Source of the DNA: Malania oleifera
Taxonomy: Eukaryota; Streptophyta; Magnoliopsida; Santalales; Ximeniaceae
DNA length: 64,000 bases
Direction of reading: 5' to 3'
Assembly (NCBI RefSeq): GCF_029873635.1
Contig: NC_080424.1
Location: 1,839,001 to 1,903,000, forward strand
The position numbers and the translations under genes are program-made. The stretch's first letter is position 1; the number at the start of each line of letters is the position of its first letter. Under the pieces are notes generated by a model. That model saw only the letters and a list, made by a program, of their open reading frames with translations. It was not told the DNA's origin and searched no databases. Shown piece after piece: positions 12,727 to 22,642 of this stretch.

Positions 12727-13096
12727 ATGGAAGAAGTGTAAGGAATGATGGAAACTCGAGAATGAGACCCCTCCTTAAGCATGCCAGAGAATCCTCTAAG
12801 TCTTTGAAATTCTCCTCTTTATACCTTCTATAGATGGGGTAGCCGATCTATTTACACATCATGCAAAATAGAGGGAAACAAGTTTGAATGTTGAATTTTA
12901 TAAATTCAAATATGGAAGAAGTGTAAGGAATGATGGAAACTCGAGAATGAGACCCCTCCTTAAGCATGCCAGAGAATCCTCTAAGTCTTTGAAATTCTCC
13001 TCTTTATACCTTCTATAGATGGGGTAGCCGATCTATTTACACATCATGCAAAATAGAGGGAAACAAGTTTGAATGTTGAATTTTATAAATTCAAAT
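12727..13096. repeat. Perfect-looking 185-bp tandem duplication
   Basis: Two adjacent copies (12727-12911 and 12912-13096), each starting ATGGAAGAAGTGTAAGG and ending TTATAAATTCAAAT. I found no difference between them on reading through. This implies a recent duplication, or an assembly or copy-number artefact. It is non-coding. Confidence 0.9.
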
Positions 13097-13859
13097 TTAA
13101 ACAAAATAACTACCAAAAGCTAACAACCAATGTTTTTGCTCGTTGCCTAAGACGTGGCATTGATTGGGTCATGTGGTACAACCAAAATGATCAACCAATG
13201 AGAAGTTGAATTTGCAGTGGACCGATTGATCACCCTAGGAGACTAGTTGACCGCTTGTAAATGATGCAAAAAAATTAGGGAAGAAGGGGACCAGTTAACC
13301 ACCCATAGGTGGTCGGTTGATCGCCCGGTGAAATTTGATTTTTTTTTTAGTAGGGTTATCATTTGTTAGCCTAAAAAATGACTATCGACATTATTTCATA
13401 ACTATCATTTGAATATTTGGGCTTATAAGCTAGCTTCTAAAGGGGATTTAAAGGAAATTTTTGGTTCTAACGATTGAAACTTTATTTTTTCCATACTTGA
13501 AGCTGTTGACACACTTATTTTCTTTGCTTGAATTAAAGAGCCTATGTCCACAGTACATGTTTCTATTTCCATTAATGGTTCTTTCGAAGGTTACTACATC
13601 ATGGAAGCTTTAGGTAAGTATTAGGTAAGTTGATCCTATGTCACCCTTTTGGAGGTTCTCATAAAGTTTTCCAAAGAGCATCCTTTCTAGGAATTTTAAA
13701 TATCATAATACATGCAAAAACAATTGCATTACCAATTTGTCCTTCATTGATGATTTTGTGGACTTCCCTGGTGAAGACTTGAATTCTGGCCACAACATTA
13801 AGAATGTTCCTCGCATCTTTTATTTGATTTTTTATATTAAATATTTGTTGTTCACTTTG
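13097..13859. other. Unassigned spacer with GGTCGGTTGATCG-type motifs
   Basis: There is no gene. At 13200-13330, several variants of GACCGATTGATC / GACTAGTTGACCGC / GGTCGGTTGATCGCC alternate in both orientations. Similar motif clusters at 18.9-19.1 and 20.4-20.6 kb lie in or beside LTR sequence, so this is probably LTR U3 debris. Confidence 0.4.
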
Positions 13860-14330
13860 TCACGATGTCTCGGGAGTGAGGTGCCCCGGGGTGGCGAATA
13901 AAGAAATAATAGTTTTAATTTTCAGGAAAAATGGAAAGTTGGAGTCGCCACTAATCTTTTGGAGTGTGGTTAGAACACATGATTACTACCCAATTAAGGG
14001 TAGAATTGATTTGCGTATATTAGGATTAGGATCGAGAGTTCAATTATGTGAGGGAAGGTACTAGTATCCCCTACACACCCGTTCTACAAATGGTACCTAA
14101 TTAATTTAAAATTATCTCAAATTAAATTTCAATGACATTTTATTTTACTCCTTTTAACTGGACACATTAACTAAGTATACACAATTAAGTAAACAAACAA
14201 ATAAGCACATTATTATAGAGTATATCTAAAATAGGGATCCCTCATAGCTAAGACACGTGAGGCTTAAAAAGCCCATTGCTTTTTTTTTTTTTAAATCATA
14301 GGGAAACCCCTTTTAAAAATCAAGAAAATA
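13860..14330 (+). mobile_element. Ogre/Tat-like LTR fragment
   Basis: The phrase TTGGAGTCGCCACTAATC followed by TTTTGGAGTGTGGTTAGAACAC is a familiar feature of plant Tat/Ogre-lineage LTRs. It is followed by ACTAGTATCCCCTACACACCC. No coding region of such an element is attached, and boundaries are unclear. Confidence 0.45.
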
Positions 14331-14829
14331 TTTTTATGATAATAGCTCCCAAATTTATTTAAAATTTTATAAATTTTTTCTAAATATTTAACAATATTTT
14401 TCAAATTTTTAAAGGAGATTTTGGAAACTATTTCCTATTTTTTTTAGATGAAAAGTGTGTAAAAACAATTTTTTGACCAAAAAAATATTATAAAAAATTT
14501 TCTCTAACTTTTCCTGATTTTTTTGTGATTTTTCTATATTTTTTTTGATTTGTTAAATAAATAAAATAATAAGAAAATACAAAATACCAGTTCAAAATCG
14601 GTTCAGCGGGTCAAACGATTCGTAGAAGAATAGACCGGGTTAATTGGATTGGGCCACGTGCCATCTACGGGTGAGAACATGTGGCCTATATATATATTCT
14701 CATTCATGCTTGCAGATTCTAACGTCATAGTGACGTCGGTTGGCCACGTGTGGGCTTTGGGGTTCTTTTAAAAATGGTGTGGGCTCGGAGTCATTTTACG
14801 TACGGCCTTGCACGACTCCTAATAATAAT
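14331..14829. other. AT-rich spacer, probably LTR sequence
   Basis: There is no gene. Near 14690-14830 are GTGACGTCGGTTGGCCACGTG and other ACGT-core motifs (CACGTG, TGACGT), which resemble bZIP-binding G-boxes and C-boxes often found in LTR promoters. No function is claimed. Confidence 0.35.
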
Positions 14830-15300
14830 CTGACCGGTAAAAATTAAGAAAAATGAATCATGAAAAGTTTGCAAAAATTTCAGTTTCATCAGATGAGTAA
14901 GCACTGTCCGATCATCCATATCATGCGGACTACGTAGGCACCGGTGAGCCTACTGCTTCTGTGGTGAGACGGCTATCCAAGAAATAAAAATAAAGTTATA
15001 AAGCTCAAAAAAAAAATCTGAATGGTGAAAATTAATAAGAAAGGGTCAGAAACGTCTTGGTAAAATTTCAACTTGATCGGATAAGAAATCACCATTCGAT
15101 TGACTTCATCAAATTGATCATGCCAACGATTCCACTCCTGCAGAGACGGCTGTTCGAGGCACAAAAATAAAGTTGTAAAACTAAAAAAAAAAAAAAAAAA
15201 AAAAAACAATCTAAATGGTGAAAATTAAGAAGAAAAGGTAAAAAATGATTGGTAAAATTTCAACTTGATCCTACAAGAAATCACGGTTCGATCGTGTTCA
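14830..15300. repeat. Triplicated unit of about 190 bp
   Basis: Three diverged tandem units begin at about 14830, 15018 and 15211. Each starts like CTGAATGGTGAAAATTAAG, continues with AAAATTTCAACTTGATC and a C-A-T-T-CGAT phrase, and the first two end with GAGACGGCT and an A-rich tail. The third runs into the inverted-repeat region. Non-coding. Confidence 0.75.
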
Positions 15301-15376
15301 TCGAGTCAGCTGTGCATGCTCCGGCCGTGGTGTGTGTGCATGTCTGTTCACGTGTGTAAATGAGAGTAGGGGATTT

Positions 15377-15413
<37 letters not shown>

Positions 15414-15415
15414 TC

Positions 15416-15800
15416 ATAATAAATGAATGATGATGGAGGCATGAATAATAAAAAAAATGAATGGAGAAGAAAAATTGAATAATGTCTGTTCACCAATTCG
15501 ACCGTAAAGAGAAAGAGAAAGAGAAAGTGAGAAAGAGAAAGAGAATGAGAAAGAGAAGAAAGGCAGGATCACTACCTGCAGCAGCGGTGGAGCACCAGTC
15601 GGAGAGGTGCGATGTCGAGGTACATATCTTTTCTTCTTCTTTGTTTTTTAAATATATATATTGCTGCAGGTAGTGATCCTGCCTTTCTTCTCTTTCTCTT
15701 TCTCTTTATGGTCGAATTGGTAAGTAGACATTATTCAATTTTTCTTCTCCACTCATTTTTTATTATTATTCATGCCTCCATCATCATTCATTTATTATTA
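15416..15800. repeat. Large inverted repeat (fold-back) with 78-base loop
   Basis: The left arm (15416-15583) and right arm (15662-15800) are reverse complements across about 138 positions, with roughly six substitutions and a one-base indel. The left arm also has an extra block of about 30 bases of GAGAAA-type repeat. The arms meet as CTACCTGCAGCA / TGCTGCAGGTAG around a 78-base GC-richer loop. (TA)n tracts flank both outer ends. A transcript would fold into a very long hairpin. Substitutions by eye include at least three that would give G-U pairs. It could be a MITE or fold-back element, or a young small-RNA hairpin. No conserved mature microRNA was recognised. Confidence 0.9.
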
Positions 15801-16249
15801 TATATATATATATATATATATGATAGTGATGTGTTAATAATAAATGAATGATATATATATATATATATAAAGCCAGACTAACCATTGAGATGAAAAAGGA
15901 CGCACGTGAGGTCACGAACAAAATAAATATAGCGACAACGGCTGTCGTTGCCGGCGGCAGTGATAATGGCAATAGCAGCGATGTGCTGACCCTTTGCAAT
16001 ATTTTCTCTTATTACCTCATTTATTACTGATTTTCCTAACTGTTAATATTTTTCGTCTCTTGTGCAAGCATGCAGGTGTTCAAGAACCGACAAAGTCCCA
16101 AGACACTATTTAATTTTGCTGTATTTTAATTTTTTTTGTATTTTGTATGATGTTTTTCATTTTATTTTATGATGTATTTCTCTTATTTTTTGTATTTTTT
16201 ATTATATGCACAGTATAATAATAATAAATAATAATAATAATAATTTTCT
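15801..16249. other. Unassigned spacer with (AT)n and TAA microsatellites
   Basis: Two short TA tracts (about 15801-15821 and 15852-15868) and a TAA-rich tract near 16218-16242. No gene was recognised. A short GC-rich patch near 15935-15965 contains a small ACGGCTGTCGT palindrome. Confidence 0.5.
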
Positions 16250-16269
16250 TCTGTTATATTTGACCCGAA

Positions 16270-16560
16270 CAAAATGGGGGTGTCTGCACACTTCTAATAT
16301 CTCTAATTTTGTTAAGTCTCATACTCAAAACATACTCGGAACAAGTGAAGGAATTCTTCTTTTTAAGTACCTTGGTGTCCCTCTAGTTGCTAAGAAAATA
16401 AAAAGAGTTTTCTTGTAGGATATACTATTAGACCCATAAAAATCTCTCTTTTTCTGGTAGAATTCAATAAATAAGTCAACTTTTTTGTTCAGAAAATTAT
16501 TTCCATTGGAAATTATTGGATTAGTCAAGATTGTAAAATTAGTTGGAATACAGTTTATAA
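16270..16560 (+). mobile_element. L1 LINE reverse-transcriptase fragment
   Basis: The frame through 16282-16418 reads ...GTSEGILLFKYLGVPLVAKKI, matching the conserved FKYLGVPL block that follows the RT palm in plant L1 ORF2. After a stop, similarity continues as KSLFFW and LFPLEIIGL pieces. It is a small dead fragment with no ends visible. Confidence 0.75.
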
Positions 16561-17199
16561 ATTATCAACCATCGAATAGAAAGTTAAACGGAAGCAATAA
16601 ACAAGCATGAAAATACACAAGAGTCACGCAGTAAACCGTGAAGTAACAAAATTTATTATTCACACTTCCGTAGGCAACATATCTTTAACGAAAGAGGCAA
16701 GTAGGCTAAACACGTTTACAAATAACTAGTGAATTTTTACGATGATTGATGAATACTCGCCCCTCTCGCCCTCCTCCAAAGAACTTTCGACTTTATGTTC
16801 CCACACAAACCTCAATTTCGTTTTCAATATATTGAACATACTTTATAATTAAAAATTGCACTCATAAAAGTGAACAAAAAAAATACAATTTAATGTTGCA
16901 AAAAATGGCACATGTAACACAATGGGGCTTGTAAAGAATCAAATTAAAATCTATTTGATTTTGGAGCTATAAAAATTGTAATAAAGTTATGAAAATAAAA
17001 TTCTAATATCATTTTGTAGGGATGTGATCAATATGCGTGAGACTATTTAAAAGAAAATCTTAAGTTGCTGAAATATTCCATATAATTTTTGTTGCGTGTA
17101 ATTCCAGCTGATTGCTAATTCTATTTTCAGATTTTAATTAATTTCAAATCAGCCCCAATAACACTTAAACATAAACCTATTTATTTTGACGCGCGTGTG
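16561..17199. other. AT-rich spacer
   Basis: Nothing recognisable. Confidence 0.4.
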
Positions 17200-18145
17200 C
17201 TAATCCTGATCAAGAAAAATATACGTTCACCAAATAATATACAGCAACGCATAAACATGTCACAAGCACAATCCACAAGAACACATTTACGTGATTCGGT
17301 CCAAAACTTGGCCTACATCCACGGCAGATCTCACCTCCAGAGACACTATATAAAACCGGTGAAAATAAATACAAGTACACACTGATTTACCCTTTCTTGT
17401 CTTACCGATTTCTTCTGAAAATCAGCCCAAGAACAACCCAAGAAATCTACCCTTCGCACCTGCGAATAACCCTAGGTTTCTTCCTATTGTTCTCCCTAAT
17501 TTCCCTACAAGAAACCCCTCCCAAGAAATCAAATCTACATGTGTCTTTACCTTCCCTTACCAGTGCGTGAATCTCTATTGGAGATTGGAGATACCCAGCG
17601 CCGCACCTCCTCCTGCCGGCTTCTTCTCCCGTGCGGCCTCACTCTCCCGCGCGACTGCTGAAGCCTCTTGGTTCTGCAGGTGCTCGCTCGGTCGGGAAGT
17701 CTCCTGCTGCTAGGAAGAACTCGCGGCTGGCTGTGGAGGAAGATGGTGCAGCGTCTCTCTCGGTTCTGGAGCTGCAAACACACGAAGAAGAAAACCTCTT
17801 CTGTGCTGCCGTCTCTCAAGGCTGCTCTCGCTCACGGCCGCTGAAAATCCTCTCTTGCGCTCGGGTGCGGCTGCCCTCTGAACCTGCAAAACCGAAAATC
17901 CCCCAAAGCCCCTTTTGCTGTATTTCTTTTCCTGAAGTTGCCAAGATCCCCTTCTGCCGCGCCCCCTTTTTTCCTTGAAGCTGCGAAGATTACCCCCCAG
18001 ATCCAGCTCTTCCCCCCTGCTGTTCACTTTTATTTCATTTACAAAATAACTACACATGAAATTACATCCATGCCCCCCAACAGCAGCTGTTGGATCTGGA
18101 GAGGACGAACGGCCTAGAATCTCTTCAAGCCTTGACACTCCAACA
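17200..18145 (-). mobile_element. Reverse-oriented copia-type LTR
   Basis: The minus strand starts TGTTGGAGTGTCAAGGC at 18145. Towards the other end (17270-17340) the plus strand carries ACGTGATTCGGTCCAAAACTTGG and CTACATCCACGG, a phrase shared by many plant copia LTRs and their flanks. The GC-rich middle (17600-18000) yields overlapping open frames on both strands (for example 17631-17978 + and 17710-18138 -). These look like chance frames in GC-rich LTR sequence, not genes. The left edge is uncertain. Confidence 0.5.
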
Positions 18146-18925
18146 ATTTTAATTTTTCATTATTTAAAAAAATTATCAAAATGAAGAATCAATGGTAAAG
18201 CTTATTTGCAAATTGAAAATATTTATATTAAATCAAATAAAAAATATTAATTGACATTTGATAAAATTTTCAATGAGGTAAATATAAATTTTAAAAATAC
18301 ATAGATACAACAATTTCCACTCAATCTTATGAACATTTGTAAGAAAACATATATAATGTATTAGTGCATTTTAATATTATATAATTTATGAATAGTGGTG
18401 AATATATCTTGTGAAGGGAAAACGTATTTCAAAAAGGTATATAAATCTATAATTAATTATGTTATTGATACATGGATTTCATAAATTCTACATATTTCTA
18501 TCTGAACATACTTTGAACTTATATATGTATCTCGTTACTTTACATATATTTGATATTTATTAAGTTCACGCACAATGAACAGCCAAGTGTGCTTATAAAG
18601 CAAATCATTCTTATTCCAATTTAGTCCTTCATTGTCGAAGTCCTATAGAGTTTGACAACCAAGCCTTACAAGGATTCTCCCACTTGTACAGAATTAGTGA
18701 GAGTATATGATTTAAATAAGTTGTTGTATTTTGAGGGAGACAAGCTGGAAAAAAGTTTATTGCACCACATCTTGAGTAAGTCAAAATTGTAGAAGGCAAG
18801 AATCTCTTTCAAGAAAGTGAGATTTTCATAGCTCACCTAATTATGAATCATGTTTATACTTTATTTCTATCTACTAAATTCCTAACGTAATGCACTAATA
18901 TTATTAAATTTATATCTGGCTTTAG
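18146..18925. other. AT-rich spacer
   Basis: No gene. A phrase near 18620-18700 (TTGACAACCAAGCCTTACAAGGATTCTCCCACTTG) resembles copia-element flanking sequence but could not be assigned. Confidence 0.35.
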
Positions 18926-18934
18926 GACACAAAT

Positions 18935-19120
18935 TGTCGACTGATTGCGTATACTCATCGACGGTTTGTTATTTGGTTGCTCTCTGCCTCAATCAGTTGC
19001 ACATTCAGTCTAGAATTTATCGACTAATTGCTTTTTGTCCCAAGTCATCGACTGATTCCCCATAATCATTGACTGATTTCCTATAATCGTCGACTGATTG
19101 CCTATACTCGTCGACCGATT
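18935..19120. repeat. Cluster of CGACTGATTGC-type motifs
   Basis: About seven variants of TCGACTGATTGCCTATACTCG occur in under 200 bases, immediately upstream of a copia LTR. The cluster contains no open frame. Similar short motif clusters occur at 20.4-20.6 kb. Confidence 0.7.
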
Positions 19121-19125
19121 ACTAC

Positions 19126-19207
19126 TGTTACGATTAGTTTATTTTCGATTATTTCAGCATTTGTTTCTTATTATTTTTAGCAGTTAATTAGTTAGTTGGA
19201 ATATTGC

Positions 19208-19264
<57 letters not shown>

Positions 19265-19391
19265 TTTTATGATGTACATGAATTAATTACACAAGAAATA
19301 AAATAAAAATTGGAGATTTGAGTTTTCTCTCCAAGATTTAGTTTTATTTCTTTGTTTTCCTGTGATATTGTTTGTGTTTTCAATTTTAACA
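19126..19391 (+). mobile_element. Copia LTR
   Basis: The candidate 266-base LTR runs from TGTTACGATTAG to TTTTAACA, giving TG...CA ends. Directly after it comes TGGTATTAGAGC, a one-mismatch initiator tRNA-Met primer-binding site. A long (TA)n tract (about 19208-19261) lies inside it. The 3' end is firm; the 5' end is the first plausible TG and could be further left. Confidence 0.65.
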
Positions 19392-19759
19392 TGGTATTAG
19401 AGCAAGATGCTTGGTTCTTGACTAAGGATTTTTCCAATCCATATTTCCTCCTTCATGGAGAAAGTCTTGGTTCAATCTTGGTTTTTCAGCCTTTGAATGG
19501 TGAGAATTATTATACATGGAGTAGATCAATGTTGACCGCTCTCAAAGCTAAGAACAAAACAGGTCTTGTGGATGGAACATTTTCTAAGCCTGAAGATCAA
19601 GCTGATCCATTGTATATTTTGTGGTTTCATTGCAACAATATGGTCCTTTCATGGATTTTGAACTCTCGCACACGAGAGATTGCTACTAGTGTTATCAGTT
19701 CTTCAATTGTTGAAGAAGTTTGGAAGAATTTGAAAACCATATTCACACAAGGTAATGGT
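19391..19759 (+). pseudogene. Copia gag, N-terminal fragment
   Basis: The open frame begins MVLEQDAWF at the primer-binding site and continues with LNGENYYTWSRSMLTALKAK and WILNSRTREIATSVI, then VEEVWKNLKTIFTQGNG. This is the start of the copia gag (retrotransposon gag/UBN2 family), which in an intact element forms the particle shell around the RNA. It is cut after about 120 residues by a reverse-oriented gypsy LTR beginning at 19760. No continuation was recognised on the far side, so the element is dead. Confidence 0.8.
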
Positions 19760-20870
19760 TGTAACGCCTCAAAATTACTACCATTTTTTTTTCACCTCTG
19801 ATACCGTAACTATATAACCAAAAAATACATACATGCAGCGGAATCATAAATATCAATCCAGAATACAATATACCAGAGTTCTAGTGCTATCTTATATATA
19901 CATAGGTCGCTCTCCCCAAAATGCTGTCTTAATCCCAGGTGTACAGATACATCTCCTTAAACAAAAATAATTTTCTCCCATACTTACTTTCAACACTCTC
20001 TCTCAATGCCCTACTCTGGAGCGCTAGGTTCGATCCTCTCGATATCCTGAAATGTTAGAATAAATATTGGGGTGAGACACCTCTCAGTAAGACGGAAAAT
20101 GTTATCATTAGTTTGTGGTAACATGAGTTTAAATATCATAAAACACATTAATTTAGTCAATAATGCGATATGAGAAAAATGTCTAAATCTGAATTCACAC
20201 ACACGCGCGCACACACACTCAGATATATATATATATATAACATTCTTTTCCCAAAACATGTTCAATTTCAATAGAATACTTCCATATAAATAATCAACAT
20301 ATATATCCTATCAAGAACCATCCCCATAGGGTCTCACTAGCTAACGTCATGCTTTGATATTCAGAAAAGCATTTATATAATATTCCAAAAATTCTTGACA
20401 AAATTCTCTCATCGTATACCTGGGTTCAGCATATTTATAAAATACAGACTCATCGACGAGCCACGTTATCTCGTCGACGAGCGCAAGAAGGAGGTTCGTC
20501 GATGAGTACTTATTCCTCGTCGACGAATTTTAGGCCTTTAAACACCCCTCTCGGTAATTTCTCGTCGATGAGACACGTGTCCCCATCGACGATCCCAATA
20601 AGCCGCTTCGTCGACGAACATGAATTGTGAACCCTTTTAAAATTTTCTTTTTCTCCCTCTTTATTATTTAATTTCTATAATTATTCAGGTTTCTACAGAA
20701 AATATTTCTTTTACCTTGATTACTTCTATCCATTATAAACTTGGATTCTAAATTTTGTATTTTGTAATTTAAAAATTAGTCACATCATTATTTTGAAAAA
20801 AAGGTACTCACTTCTTTTTCTAAGAGAAAATATACAAATCTCTCTTTAAATTTCAAAAATCTAACAATCT
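19760..20870 (-). mobile_element. Reverse-oriented gypsy LTR interrupting the copia gag
   Basis: The plus strand begins TGTAACGCCTCAAAATTAC. Near 20071 it has GGGGTGAGACACCTCTCAGTAAG, as in the reverse LTR at 7189-8830, so the LTR is read on the minus strand and its 3' end is at 19760. A CACACGCGC/TATATA microsatellite lies at 20196-20240 and a TCGTCGACGA motif cluster at 20440-20625. The right end is uncertain. Confidence 0.6.
20440..20625. repeat. Cluster of TCGTCGACGA palindromes
   Basis: Eight or so variants of the 10-base palindrome TCGTCGACGA (for example TCATCGACGAG, TCGTCGATGAG, TCGTCGACGAA) occur in about 190 bases, inside the reverse gypsy LTR. Each unit is self-complementary, and CpG-rich compared with its surroundings. 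Confidence 0.8.
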
Positions 20871-20877
20871 CACATGT

Positions 20878-21240
20878 TTGCTATTAGTCATATTTTTTTT
20901 TTATTACATAGGAATTTCAGCCACCAACGAAACCTTCGGACCCCTTGGTGGGGGTACCAAACCTACGGATCAGCATCTTCCACCCCAAGTCTCGCTGATC
21001 AGGTTAAAGTCCGGATGTGGACACGACTTCCGTGCATCAGTTAGACGTTCGATCAACCCGACACTCGGGACACATCTTCATTACCATCCACGGTTTCCGC
21101 TGGTTCACAGAAAACTCTCACCATCTACAATTCCCGCTGGCTCACAGAGCAAACTCTCACCATTCACAGTTTCCACTGACTCACAGAGTGAATTTTTACC
21201 ATCCACAGGTGCCGCTGGTTCCTTGAGTATATTTACTTAG
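20878..21240 (+). other. Open frame of unknown nature containing 13-residue repeats
   Basis: A 120-codon frame with no recognised similarity. Its 3' part overlaps a minisatellite and so repeats a pattern like SPSTIPAGSQSKL every 13 residues. It lies about 300 bases upstream of the carboxylesterase start. A second frame (21017-21226) is open over the same repeats, so the open frame may be a by-product of the repeat. I do not call it a gene. Confidence 0.3.
21084..21230. repeat. Minisatellite, 37-39 bp unit, four copies
   Basis: Units begin at 21084, 21121, 21160 and 21199 with CCATCCACGGTTTCCGCTGG-like sequence followed by TTCACAG...CTCTCA. The spacing is 37, 39 and 39 bases; the later copies are more diverged. 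Confidence 0.85.
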
Positions 21241-21498
21241 AATTGAATACCCGACACTCCTTCATATGTGCTAATATCTTTTCACCGCATCATGACCGTG
21301 GGCTGTTACTAGCCCTATTCATACTACTTCAACTAACCTACCAAATCCTCCAAATAATAATAATACTAGTAATAATATAGAGTCGGGCTAAGCATGGCAG
21401 CCTTGAAAGTAAAGTCAACAACTACTAACGACTACGGGCAAGGGTAGTTGAAGCCTTCGCCACCATTCAATAGTCCAAATCTCCATTCAGTCCAACTT

Positions 21499-21499
<1 letters not shown>

Positions 21500-21531
<32 letters not shown>
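21500..21531 (+). repeat. (CT)n microsatellite in the presumed 5' UTR of the carboxylesterase gene
   Basis: Sixteen CT units end 15 bases before the start codon. CT/GA tracts near transcription starts are common in plant genes and may bind BPC/GAGA-type factors; that role is inferred. Confidence 0.7.
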
Positions 21532-21534
<3 letters not shown>

Positions 21535-21545
21535 GAAAAAACGAG

Positions 21546-22538
21546 ATGACGCAAAATTCTCCGCAGTCACCGGAGCTACCATGGCGGACGCGATTCTCCT
21601 TAGCCGCCTACAGCATGGCCACCGACCTCGCTTGCCGTCCTGACGGCAGCATCAACCGCTTCTTCATGAACTTGGTTGACTTCAAAGCCCCTCCCTCCTC
21701 CAAACCCTACCTCGGCGTCTCCACCTCCGACGTCACCGTCGACGCCTCCCGCAACCTCTGGTTCCGTCTCTACGTCCCCTCCGCCGCCGCCGCCTCCCCC
21801 GCAGGCCACCCCGTCATCGTCTACTTCCACGGCGGCGGATTCTCCTTCCTTGCCGCTAACTCCAAGCCACTGGACGAGTTCTGCCGAAAGCTCGCTCGGG
21901 AACTCCCCGCCGTCGTGATATCGCTCAATTACCGCCTCGCGCCGGAGCATCGATGTCCGTCGCAGTACGAGGACGGCTTCGACGCGCTGAAGTTCATCGA
22001 TGGCGACAACTTCCCGGACGCCGGCGACCCCGGCCGGTGCTTCCTCGCCGGAGACAGCGCCGGCGGGAACCTGGCGCACCACGTGGCGGTCAGATCCGGC
22101 GAGCACGAGTTCAGAGCGTTGAAGATCGTCGGGCTTCTGGCGATCCAACCATTTTTCGGGGGAGAAGAGGTGACGGAGGCGGAGACGCGCCTCACTTCAG
22201 CCCCGCTTTCGACGATGGACCGGACGCATCGGATGTGGAAGGCGTTTTTGCCAGACGGGTCAGATCGGGACCATCCGGCGGCGAACGTTTTCGGGCCAAG
22301 AGCGCCGGACATTTCGAGGATGAAGTTTCCGGCGACGGTGGTTATCGTCGGAGGGTTCGACCCGTTACAAGATTGGCAGAGGCGGTACTACGAGGGATTG
22401 AAGAGGATCGGGAAAGAGGCGTACTTGGTGGAGTATCCGAATGCGATCCATGGGTTTTACGGGTTTCCGGAGCTGCCCGAGCTTCCCATGCTTATAGCGG
22501 AGGTGAAGGATTTTGTAGGAAGGCAATTAGGCAAGTAA
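21546..22538 (+). CDS. CXE18: Carboxylesterase 18-like alpha/beta hydrolase
   Basis: Intact, intronless gene of 330 residues, normal for plant class I carboxylesterases (alpha/beta-hydrolase fold 3, HSL-like), which hydrolyse small esters in the cytosol. Visible features are the oxyanion-hole motif HGGGFSF (95-101), the nucleophile elbow GDSAGG (169-174, Ser171), the acid Asp272 in GGFDPLQD, and His302 in AIHGF. The Asp-His spacing of 30 fits the family triad. The retained His argues against a GID1 gibberellin receptor, where it is replaced. The N-terminus (LPWRTRF...SINRFF...FKAPP...VTSDV-like) resembles CXE18. There is no signal peptide. The start MTQNSPQSPELPW is the first ATG of the frame. 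GC content is far higher than in the flanks, so several overlapping shadow frames exist. The physiological substrate is unknown. Confidence 0.93.
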   Translation: MTQNSPQSPELPWRTRFSLAAYSMATDLACRPDGSINRFFMNLVDFKAPPSSKPYLGVSTSDVTVDASRNLWFRLYVPSAAAASPAGHPVIVYFHGGGFSFLAANSKPLDEFCRKLARELPAVVISLNYRLAPEHRCPSQYEDGFDALKFIDGDNFPDAGDPGRCFLAGDSAGGNLAHHVAVRSGEHEFRALKIVGLLAIQPFFGGEEVTEAETRLTSAPLSTMDRTHRMWKAFLPDGSDRDHPAANVFGPRAPDISRMKFPATVVIVGGFDPLQDWQRRYYEGLKRIGKEAYLVEYPNAIHGFYGFPELPELPMLIAEVKDFVGRQLGK

Positions 22539-22619
22539 TGGGTTTTAAATAAATTTGTATGATATGTATTATGTATGTTATTTTATTTTGTAAGGGATGT
22601 TTAGTTGTTCTTCTGAGTC

Positions 22620-22642
22620 TTGTAATAAAAATTAATAAAGTT
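22620..22642 (+). terminator. Probable polyadenylation signal of the carboxylesterase gene
   Basis: TGTAATAAAAATTAATAAAG lies about 85 bases after the stop and holds two AATAA(A/G)-like signals, preceded by a T/G-rich element. Typical of a plant 3' end; not proven. Confidence 0.45.

Noticed and set aside
16206-16418. Possible small gene
   Set aside because: Its C-terminal half is the FKYLGVPL block of L1 reverse transcriptase and the rest is a TAA microsatellite.
17631-18138. Overlapping open frames of 90-142 codons on both strands
   Set aside because: They lie in the GC-rich middle of a reverse copia LTR, overlap antisense, and show no recognisable domain.
21546-22538. GID1 gibberellin receptor identity
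   Set aside because: The catalytic His302 is present and the GID1 N-terminal lid sequence is not recognised.
21600-22552. Four further open frames (60-199 codons) over the carboxylesterase
   Set aside because: Shadow frames of a GC-rich gene; only the 330-residue frame has the esterase motifs.
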